Shown: positions 1 through 5,798 of the stretch, piece after piece
How the letters are laid out: each line of letters begins with the position of its first letter
Numbering within the stretch: position 1 is the first letter of the stretch
NCBI GenBank assembly: GCA_937928175.1
Contig: CALFVP010000122.1
Span: 1 to 7,030 of the forward strand
DNA length: 7,030 nt
Direction: 5' to 3'
From: an uncultured bacterium
GTDB taxonomy: Bacteria > Spirochaetota > Brevinematia > DTOW01
Program-made: the position numbers and the translations under genes
Notes under the pieces: model-generated
What the model was told of the DNA's origin: nothing
Seen by the model: the letters and a program-made list of their open reading frames with translations, nothing else
Databases searched by the model: none

Positions 1-2193
1 AAATCCAAAGTATACATAGTTTTAGGTGTAATGTTTTTAATAGCTTTTGGTGTGCTACTTTATTTTGGTTCTATTATAAACCGTGATACTGCTCCTATAC
101 CTGAAAAAATTGTAGATACTAGCGGTAAAGTTATTGCTTCGAAAGATGATATAATTGAAGGGCAAGAAATATTTGTAAAGAGTGGTTTAAAGAGTTACGG
201 GAGTGTTTTGGGGAATGGATCTTATCTTGGACCGGACTTTACAACTATGGCTCTTAAAAGTATGTACGATAACATGCTATATTTTACGCTTAAAACAGAA
301 AAAGACGAGAATAAAGCTAAAAACATCGTTAAAGATGAGATAAGGAAAAATACTTACAGTGATGGTATTCTAGTTTTTTCTCCTTCTAAAACCTATGCTT
401 TATTCGAATTTATAAATGAACTTAAAGAATTTCTTAATAGTGAAAGAGTAAGAAACTATATAACACATAGCCTTACAGATACCGAAATAGAAAAAATTGC
501 TAAATTTTTGGTATGGACTGCCTGGATGTGTAGCACTGAAAGACCTGGGAAAAATTATTCTTACAGTAACAACTGGCCTTATTTCCCAGAAATAGGTAAT
601 ATACCACTACCTGAGACAATTATATGGACATCTGCTAGTGCTAGTATCTTAGTTTTTGGTATTGCTCTTGTATTATTTCTTTACTTTAGAAAGAAGTTAT
701 ACTACGAACCTACAGGTCTTGGATACGAAATCTTAACAGGTGTTGATTCTCTAGTACAAAAAGCTAGTATAAAACTTACAATTATACCTTTGTTTCTCTT
801 TCTAAATCAAGTTTTAGTTGGAGGATTGTTAGCCCATTACTATTCAGACCCTTCAGGAATGTTTCTTTTTATACCTTCAAAAGACATATTCCCATACAAT
901 GCCATGAGACCGATACACATACAAATGGCTATTCTTTGGATAGCAACAGGTTGGATTGCAGGCACAATATACCTTTCATCAAAACTAGCTAAAAACAATT
1001 CCAAGTTTGATAAGTTGTTAGTAGATATACTATTCTTAGCGTTGCTAATAGTTGCTCTAGGAGGTTTTCTTGGAATATGGATGGGCATCAAAGGATTTAT
1101 TAATGGTACACTTAAAATTTGGTTAGGGTATGGTGGCTGGGAATACCTTGAATTAGGTTTAATATGGAGAATAGGTATTGTTGTAGGGTTAGTGCTGTGG
1201 ATTGTAATACTAATAAGGAATTTCTCAAAAGTAAACTGGAGTGATCCAGAAGTTAAAAAGTTAGCTACACTTCTTATAGTTGTATCCCTTTTCATACCTG
1301 GTATGTACGCTATAGGGTTTTTATCAAGTTTGAAAACACACATATCGATGGCTGAATTTTGGAGATGGTGGGTTATACACATATGGGCTGAAGAAGCATT
1401 TTCAGGATTTGCAGCAATAATTGTTGCCTTGTACCTTGTAATATTGAAACTTGTTAGTATTCAATCTGCAATGAGAGTTGTAATATTCGAGCTTGTTATG
1501 ATATCTATAACAGCAGTAGTAGGTACTTTACATCACTATTATTGGGTAGGAGGATTACCTTTGTTCGGAGTTGGTATAGGATCAGTCTTAACAACATTAG
1601 AAATGATAGTAATAGTACTACTGTTTATAGAAGCATACGAAAAGTACACAACAACAAAAGAACACAGTGAGTTTAAGTACAGCTCAGCTTTTAAATACCT
1701 AATATGGATGAACATATTCCATGTTTTAGGTGTTGGAGTTTTAGGACTATTTATAAACTTTCCAATAATGAACTATTACTCACATGGAACAAATTTAACA
1801 GCTAACCACGCTCACGCAGCTTTACCTGGGGTATTTGGTTTATTGTCACTTTCTCTAATAGTATTTACAATAAGATCTTTCTCATCAGATGAAATATGGA
1901 AAAGTAAACTAGAAAACTTAATCAATACTGCATTATGGTTTATAGTCATAGGTTTAATAGGCATGACATTCTTTTCACTATTACCAATAGGTCTAATACA
2001 AACTTTGGAAGGTATGTATAAAGGCTACTGGGCTGCAAGAGATGTAGATATTTACATAAATAACCAAACTATAAACTCGTTACTGTGGTTTAGAATAGTA
2101 CCAGATTTCTTAGTAATAATAGGCTCTACCATACTTTTTATTGCAGGAAGTATCGCCATAATAGACTTCATTAAAAGAAAAGTTGTTGTATAA
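1..2193 (+). CDS. norB: Quinol-dependent nitric oxide reductase (qNOR), 5' partial
   Basis: This is an integral membrane enzyme of the haem-copper oxidase superfamily that reduces two NO to N2O with electrons from quinol (also called NorZ). Residues below count from the ATG at 31, but the frame is open to base 1 and codes for the start of the first membrane helix, so the true start lies outside the window. An extracytoplasmic domain follows (about 20-195). It lacks CxxCH, so there is no haem c, and it ends in the qNOR-like stretch W162-N190. About 13 more helices follow. Expected ligands are all present: H296 and H595 (low-spin haem b), H593 (haem b3), H450, H501 and H502 (FeB), and E454 four residues after H450. 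Quinol-site residues appear as H269, D273 (usually Glu) and D692. The intact HH pair and E454 argue against a nitric oxide dismutase. Role is NO detoxification or respiration; no nor accessory gene or regulator is visible. A terminator follows the stop. Confidence 0.95.
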   Translation, partial: KSKVYIVLGVMFLIAFGVLLYFGSIINRDTAPIPEKIVDTSGKVIASKDDIIEGQEIFVKSGLKSYGSVLGNGSYLGPDFTTMALKSMYDNMLYFTLKTEKDENKAKNIVKDEIRKNTYSDGILVFSPSKTYALFEFINELKEFLNSERVRNYITHSLTDTEIEKIAKFLVWTAWMCSTERPGKNYSYSNNWPYFPEIGNIPLPETIIWTSASASILVFGIALVLFLYFRKKLYYEPTGLGYEILTGVDSLVQKASIKLTIIPLFLFLNQVLVGGLLAHYYSDPSGMFLFIPSKDIFPYNAMRPIHIQMAILWIATGWIAGTIYLSSKLAKNNSKFDKLLVDILFLALLIVALGGFLGIWMGIKGFINGTLKIWLGYGGWEYLELGLIWRIGIVVGLVLWIVILIRNFSKVNWSDPEVKKLATLLIVVSLFIPGMYAIGFLSSLKTHISMAEFWRWWVIHIWAEEAFSGFAAIIVALYLVILKLVSIQSAMRVVIFELVMISITAVVGTLHHYYWVGGLPLFGVGIGSVLTTLEMIVIVLLFIEAYEKYTTTKEHSEFKYSSAFKYLIWMNIFHVLGVGVLGLFINFPIMNYYSHGTNLTANHAHAALPGVFGLLSLSLIVFTIRSFSSDEIWKSKLENLINTALWFIVIGLIGMTFFSLLPIGLIQTLEGMYKGYWAARDVDIYINNQTINSLLWFRIVPDFLVIIGSTILFIAGSIAIIDFIKRKVVV

Positions 2194-2199
2194 CAAAAC

Positions 2200-2223
2200 A
2201 AGAGGGTCACCTACCCTCTTTTT
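2200..2223 (+). terminator. Intrinsic terminator after the qNOR gene
   Basis: A perfect 8-bp stem (AAGAGGGT at 2200-2207 pairing with ACCCTCTT at 2213-2220) encloses a 5-nt loop and runs into a T tract ending at 2223. It begins 7 nt after the qNOR stop codon, so it should end that transcript and separate it from the next gene, which has its own promoter. The T tract is short (TTTTT), so efficiency is uncertain. Confidence 0.85.
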
Positions 2224-2259
2224 ACTCATTACTTTTCCCACTCTTGAAATTTGCAAAAA

Positions 2260-2289
2260 TTGATTTCTTTTAAAAAAAACTACTATAAT
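2260..2289 (+). promoter_or_regulatory. Sigma70-type promoter of the moeB/thiF gene
   Basis: A -35 box TTGATT (2260-2265) is followed by an 18-bp spacer and a consensus -10 box TATAAT (2284-2289). Transcription should start near 2296, leaving a leader of about 20 nt that contains the ribosome binding site AGAGGT (2304-2309), 5 nt before the ATG. The spacer includes an A-rich run. Confidence 0.7.
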
Positions 2290-2294
2290 AGTAG
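2280..2294. promoter_or_regulatory. 15-bp palindrome over the -10 box, possible operator
   Basis: CTACTAT-A-ATAGTAG is a perfect inverted repeat with 7-bp arms around one central base. It contains the whole -10 hexamer and ends just before the predicted transcription start. A dimeric repressor bound here would block RNA polymerase. No regulator gene is next to it and I do not recognise the site; it could be an AT-rich coincidence. Confidence 0.4.
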
Positions 2295-2314
2295 GTATAT
2301 CAAAGAGGTAAAAT

Positions 2315-3124
2315 ATGAACTTTACAGATGAGCAAATAATGAGGTATGCTAGGCATATAATTTTAAGCGAGATAGGAGCTAAAGGACAAGAGAAACTTTT
2401 AAACTCAAAGGTTTTGATAATAGGAGCTGGAGGTTTAGGCTCAGCTTTAATATACTACTTAGCTGCTGCAGGTGTTGGTAAAATAGGAATAGTGGAAAAC
2501 GATGTTGTTGATATTTCTAACTTACAGAGACAAATTATACACGATACTAACCATTTAGGAGTACACAAAGGTGAATCTGCAAAAGAAAAAGTCAATTCTT
2601 TAAATCCAGATGTAGAAGTAGTCCTTTACAAAACGTTTATCGATAACAAAAATGCTTTAGACATAATAAAAGAATACGATGTAATAGCAGACGGAAGTGA
2701 TAACTTCCAAACAAGGTTTTTAATAAACGATGCGTGTTACCTTTTGAATAAACCTTTAGTACACGGAGCAGTTTTAAGGTTTGAAGGACAATTAAGTGTT
2801 TTTGTTCCAAGTGAAAATAATCCATGTTATAGATGTATATACGAAGAAGCTCCACCTCCTGGGTTTGCACCTACGTGTAAAGAAGCAGGTGTGCTTGGAT
2901 CAGTTGTCGGCACAATAGGAACATTACAAGCAACAGAAGTTATAAAACTCTTAACAGGAGTAGGAGAACCCCTCATAGGGAAACTCCTCGTTTACGATGC
3001 TTTAACAGCAACATTTAACAAATTCAAAGTAGCTAAAAACCCAAATTGCCCTCTATGTGGTAAAAACAAAACAATCAAAGACTTAAATACAGTAGATTAC
3101 ACATACTCATGTTCAATACAATAA
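2315..3124 (+). CDS. moeB/thiF: MoeB/ThiF/HesA family adenylyltransferase (E1-like)
   Basis: This is a cytoplasmic enzyme that uses ATP to adenylate the C-terminal Gly-Gly of a ubiquitin-like sulfur carrier, MoaD for molybdopterin or ThiS for thiamine. The 269-aa protein has the normal length and is complete. It carries the nucleotide motif GAGGLG (37-42), the ENDVVDISNLQRQ segment (61-73) with the family's conserved Asp and Arg, the ADGSDN motif (125-130), a zinc site made of C171/C174 and C245/C248, and C188 in the APTCKEAG loop where ThiF-type enzymes have their reactive cysteine. There is no C-terminal rhodanese domain. The ATG is supported by AGAGGT 5 nt upstream. No moaD, thiS or other cofactor gene is nearby, so the sequence does not decide between MoeB and ThiF. 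The gene is monocistronic and its stop is 4 bp from the stop of the convergent flaA gene. Confidence 0.9.
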   Translation: MNFTDEQIMRYARHIILSEIGAKGQEKLLNSKVLIIGAGGLGSALIYYLAAAGVGKIGIVENDVVDISNLQRQIIHDTNHLGVHKGESAKEKVNSLNPDVEVVLYKTFIDNKNALDIIKEYDVIADGSDNFQTRFLINDACYLLNKPLVHGAVLRFEGQLSVFVPSENNPCYRCIYEEAPPPGFAPTCKEAGVLGSVVGTIGTLQATEVIKLLTGVGEPLIGKLLVYDALTATFNKFKVAKNPNCPLCGKNKTIKDLNTVDYTYSCSIQ

Positions 3125-3128
3125 CAAC

Positions 3129-3884
3129 CTACCACAAATCTACCATATCATCAACTTCTCTAAATTTCTCAACAAAAAGATCAGTTTCAGCAGTAATGTA
3201 ATCAAAGTATATATAAAAAGTCCTACCTGGTACTATATCTGTCATATCACAAACAATCTTTATACCACTTAACGTTAACCCTCTCTCCTCTGACACTTTA
3301 TAATCTTCTTGTTCTATAAACTCAGGTATATTCACCTCAACAGGTTTCCAACCAGAAAAATTAAGCTTACCAATAGTAACTTCCTTTTCTCTTCCAAGAT
3401 AATCTTTAACAATTATCTTTAAAGTGTGTGTATAGTTTCTTCCAACAACCCAAAACTTTATCTTTTTTGTAATACCTGGTATTTTTATTGGTCTTACTGG
3501 TCTAACAACTATTTCTGCAGGACCTCTCTTAAAGAAATTAACTTTAATTCCTAAAACTTTATTGTTCTTATCCTTAATACTAGCTAAAGCTTTTGGAAAA
3601 CCATCCCTCGTCATAAAAGAAACAACTCCAAAATCTCTTGACATTTTTACTTCCCAATCTCCGGGCACTTCAAAATCCTCAACCAACACTGGCTGTATCA
3701 TTTGTTTTGCAGTATCTTTTATTTCTGCTTCCGTAGGTTCACCTAATATCTTGAAACCTTTAAGGTACTCAGAAGTTTCCTCTTCTTGCTGAGCTTGATT
3801 CCCTGTCTCACCCTGTTGCGGATAAACACTAGCAACCATAAAAACTAAAATCAATAAACTAACCAAAAACAACCTTAGTTTCAT
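3129..3884 (-). CDS. flaA: Periplasmic flagellar filament sheath protein FlaA (second gene of the pair)
   Basis: FlaA proteins are exported and form the sheath around the FlaB core of spirochaete periplasmic flagella. The 251-aa product begins with a clear signal peptide (basic MKLR, hydrophobic core to about residue 19), followed by a Q/E-rich segment (about 23-37). The FlaA domain includes GIKVNFFKRG (112-121), FWVVGRN (144-150), VKDYLG (159-164), GWK (178-180), FYIYFDY (223-229) and TDLFVEKF (234-241). These match its neighbour block by block, so the two are paralogues. The frame extends upstream to a TTG at 3899, but I chose the ATG at 3884 because GGAGGGT (3891-3897) lies 6 nt before it and the longer start would run through that site. 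It is 39 nt behind the first flaA with no terminator between them, so it is probably co-transcribed. Which paralogue corresponds to FlaA1 or FlaA2 of other spirochaetes is not decided here. Confidence 0.9.
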   Translation of the reverse strand: MKLRLFLVSLLILVFMVASVYPQQGETGNQAQQEEETSEYLKGFKILGEPTEAEIKDTAKQMIQPVLVEDFEVPGDWEVKMSRDFGVVSFMTRDGFPKALASIKDKNNKVLGIKVNFFKRGPAEIVVRPVRPIKIPGITKKIKFWVVGRNYTHTLKIIVKDYLGREKEVTIGKLNFSGWKPVEVNIPEFIEQEDYKVSEERGLTLSGIKIVCDMTDIVPGRTFYIYFDYITAETDLFVEKFREVDDMVDLW

Positions 3885-3890
3885 AACCTT

Positions 3891-3897
3891 ACCCTCC
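3891..3897 (-). promoter_or_regulatory. Strong Shine-Dalgarno of the second flaA
   Basis: GGAGGGT on the minus strand lies 6 nt before the ATG at 3884. It fixes the start there rather than at the in-frame TTG at 3899, which sits at the upstream edge of this same motif. Confidence 0.85.
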
Positions 3898-3923
3898 AAA
3901 AAATAATCGGAAAAAATAAAAAA

Positions 3924-4658
3924 TTACCAAGAAATTTTACCTAAATCATCACCATCAAACCTTTCCATATATACATCTGTTTGCAACTGTAAGTAATCAA
4001 AGTAAACATAAAACCTATCAGCTCTTTCTGTTGGTGCAGCTGTCAACCTCATCTTAACAAGCTTAAGTGGTTCTATAAAAGGTACATAAGGCTGATATTG
4101 CGGTATATAGTTAGGTATATTAACAAGAAAATTCTTCCAACCAATATGTTTTATACTACCAGCTTCAATCCTGTAGGTATAACCTTTATAGTCCTTAACG
4201 TATATATCCAAAACCCAATTATAATTACCACCCCAAACCCAAAAATCTATCGTCTTAGCAACTCCTACAAAACTTATAGGTTTATTTGGCACAACATCTA
4301 TCCAGTTAAAACCTTTCCTTAAAAAAGCAGCTTTAATACCAAGTACGTTAGTTTGCTTAGCCATTATTGATTCAAGTAACCCAGAAGGGTGTCCAGGAAA
4401 ATATTTATAATCGCAATAAGTCTTATCAACAACTTCTTCACCAGTTTGTGGATCTTTTATCCTAGGAGCGAAATATGAAAAATTAACAGACCAACTAATA
4501 TCCTGAGATTTGTCGTACTCATCACCAAAGTCAGAAATAAGAACTGTCTGCATATTTACAGTTCTCCTACCTATCTCCGTAAAACCAAAAGGAAATACAA
4601 AACTTACAATACCTAAAACTAAAAAAATACATAAAATTATCTTGTTACTATACCTCAT
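3924..4658 (-). CDS. flaA: Periplasmic flagellar filament sheath protein FlaA (first gene of the pair)
   Basis: This 244-aa exported protein belongs to the same FlaA family as the gene behind it. It has a signal peptide (basic start, hydrophobic stretch about 8-23) and a mature domain with the shared landmarks: GIKAAFLRKG (107-116), FWVWG (139-143), VKDYKG (154-159), GWK (173-175), VNIPNYI (179-185), FYVYFDY (216-222) and an acidic TDVYMERFDGDD tail segment (227-238). The overall match to its paralogue is clear but far from close, which suggests separate roles in the sheath rather than a recent copy. The frame extends to a TTG at 4670, but GGAGG (4664-4668) lies 5 nt before the ATG at 4658, so the ATG is the start. 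It leads a two-gene operon driven by the promoter at 4724-4752. Tandem flaA genes are known in Leptospira and Treponema. Confidence 0.88.
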   Translation of the reverse strand: MRYSNKIILCIFLVLGIVSFVFPFGFTEIGRRTVNMQTVLISDFGDEYDKSQDISWSVNFSYFAPRIKDPQTGEEVVDKTYCDYKYFPGHPSGLLESIMAKQTNVLGIKAAFLRKGFNWIDVVPNKPISFVGVAKTIDFWVWGGNYNWVLDIYVKDYKGYTYRIEAGSIKHIGWKNFLVNIPNYIPQYQPYVPFIEPLKLVKMRLTAAPTERADRFYVYFDYLQLQTDVYMERFDGDDLGKISW

Positions 4659-4663
4659 ACAAT

Positions 4664-4668
4664 CCTCC
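4664..4668 (-). promoter_or_regulatory. Shine-Dalgarno of the first flaA
   Basis: GGAGG on the minus strand is 5 nt before the ATG at 4658. It overlaps the alternative TTG codon at 4668-4670 by one base, which makes that TTG an unlikely start. Confidence 0.85.
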
Positions 4669-4723
4669 AAACCTAATTGTAAATTTCGGTTTTTTGATCC
4701 ATCAACTTGAAAGCTCGTTAGTA

Positions 4724-4752
4724 ATTATATACAACTAAAAAACGGTATTCAA
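4724..4752 (-). promoter_or_regulatory. Sigma70-type promoter of the flaA operon
   Basis: Read on the minus strand, TTGAAT (4747-4752) is separated by 17 bp from a consensus TATAAT (4724-4729). Transcription should start near 4717, giving a leader of about 60 nt before the first flaA ATG. The box quality and ideal spacing suggest strong housekeeping transcription. A dyad (4758-4773) lies 5 bp upstream of the -35 box. Confidence 0.72.
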
Positions 4753-4757
4753 CAATA

Positions 4758-4773
4758 TTAGAAACTCTTCTAA
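4758..4773. repeat. Inverted repeat upstream of the flaA -35 box
   Basis: TTAGAA and TTCTAA form 6-bp arms around ACTC. The dyad sits between the divergent flaA and moxR promoters, a usual position for a regulator site. It is short and the region is AT-rich, so chance is a real alternative. No T tract follows that would make it a terminator. Confidence 0.3.
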
Positions 4774-4807
4774 AACCATATCATTTACTCTATTCTATAA
4801 TGCATTT

Positions 4808-4837
4808 TTGAAAACTCAATATATTATTCTTTAGTAT
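4808..4837 (+). promoter_or_regulatory. Candidate promoter of moxR, very short leader
   Basis: TTGAAA (4808-4813) is followed by 18 bp and TAGTAT (4832-4837). The expected start point is near 4844, only about 3 nt before the ATG at 4847. There is no Shine-Dalgarno sequence before that ATG. A separate TATAAT at 4796-4801 has no convincing -35 box at the right distance, but could supply a longer leader. Confidence 0.45.
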
Positions 4838-4846
4838 TCTCTTAGA

Positions 4847-5797
4847 ATGTCTTTACTACAGGAAGTTCTAAAAGAGAAGAAAAAAGTTATTATAGGACAA
4901 GACAACATAATAACAAAAATACTTGTATCCATGTTTTCTGGAGGTCATATTCTACTAATAGGTGTACCAGGGTTAGCAAAAACTCTCATATCCAATGTAA
5001 TATCGAGAATGTTTAACTTTGAGTTCAGAAGAGTACAGTTTACACCAGATTTAATGCCAGCAGATATAATAGGGTTTGATATTATAGAAGAAGATCCAGA
5101 AACAGGAAAAAAAATAATAAAGTTTCATAAAGGACCAATATTTACAAATATACTTTTAGCAGACGAGATAAACAGAGCATCTCCAAAAACTCAATCTGCA
5201 CTCCTTGAAAGTATGCAAGAAAAAAGGGTAACAACCTTTAGTAAAACATTCCACCTAGAAGATCCATTTTTCGTAATAGCAACTCAGAATCCTCTCGAGC
5301 AGGAAGGAACTTACCCATTACCAGAAGCACAACTTGATAGATTTATGCTACAAGTCAACGTAGAATACCCTTCATTCGATGAAGAAATTGAAATATGTAA
5401 AGTATCTCCAGACATATCAATAATATCACCAATAATGGACAAAGAAGAATTTTTCGAAAACCAAAAAAAGATAAACCAAATAGTAGTATCTGAGAAAGTT
5501 ATAGAATACATAGTAAGTGTAATAAGACAAACAAGACCACAAGAAACAAGTATACCAGAAATAAAGGAATTTGTAGAATGGGGAGCAGGACCAAGAGCAT
5601 CACAACATACCCTAAAAGCATCAAAAACGTTAGCATTCCTAAAAAATGAAAAAATCTTACTAAAAGAACACATAGATGAAATCCTACCAGATGTACTAAG
5701 ACATAGAATAATACTAAACTACTCAGCAAAAATAGAAAACGTATCTCCTAACTACATAATTGAACTAGTAATAAAACACGTATCCAAAAAAATATAA
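4847..5797 (+). CDS. moxR: MoxR-family AAA+ ATPase
   Basis: MoxR proteins are cytoplasmic hexameric AAA+ ATPases that act as chaperones in the maturation of specific complexes, usually with DUF58 and von Willebrand A-domain partners. The 316-aa length is normal for the family. Visible motifs are Walker A GVPGLAKT (39-46), the segment GPIFTNILLADEINRAS with Walker B D106/E107, sensor 1 in ATQNP (N148), the arginine-finger region PEAQLDRF (R165) and sensor 2 in GAGPRASQ (R250). All catalytic positions are intact, so it should hydrolyse ATP. There is no signal peptide or membrane segment. The ATG lacks a Shine-Dalgarno site; the promoter position suggests a nearly leaderless mRNA. The gene is alone on its strand: the next gene downstream is convergent and its stop codon is 1 bp away. 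None of the usual partner genes is in the window, so the client protein is unknown. Confidence 0.93.
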   Translation: MSLLQEVLKEKKKVIIGQDNIITKILVSMFSGGHILLIGVPGLAKTLISNVISRMFNFEFRRVQFTPDLMPADIIGFDIIEEDPETGKKIIKFHKGPIFTNILLADEINRASPKTQSALLESMQEKRVTTFSKTFHLEDPFFVIATQNPLEQEGTYPLPEAQLDRFMLQVNVEYPSFDEEIEICKVSPDISIISPIMDKEEFFENQKKINQIVVSEKVIEYIVSVIRQTRPQETSIPEIKEFVEWGAGPRASQHTLKASKTLAFLKNEKILLKEHIDEILPDVLRHRIILNYSAKIENVSPNYIIELVIKHVSKKI

Positions 5798-5798
5798 C

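Noticed and set aside
840..1382. Open frame on the minus strand inside the qNOR gene
   Set aside because: It is antisense to conserved membrane helices with essential ligands, has no recognisable protein family and arises from the low stop density opposite that sequence.
1..2193. Nitric oxide dismutase or cytochrome c-dependent NO reductase instead of qNOR
   Set aside because: The active-site HH pair and E454 are intact, unlike dismutases as I know them, and the extracytoplasmic domain is fused as in qNOR with no sign of a cytochrome c (NorC) partner.
3885..3899. Longer flaA start at the TTG at 3899
   Set aside because: The extra codons run through the Shine-Dalgarno sequence of the ATG at 3884, and the signal peptide begins properly only at that ATG.
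4659..4670. Longer first flaA start at the TTG at 4670
   Set aside because: The added four codons overlap the GGAGG motif that serves the ATG at 4658.
4671..4846. Small RNA, riboswitch or dif-like site in the flaA-moxR intergenic region
   Set aside because: I found only the promoters and one short dyad; no stable stem with a T tract and no 28-bp Xer-like dyad.
5311..5729. Two overlapping minus-strand frames opposite moxR
   Set aside because: They mirror conserved moxR coding sequence, show low-complexity hydrophobic or Ser-rich translations and have no ribosome binding site that I can see.
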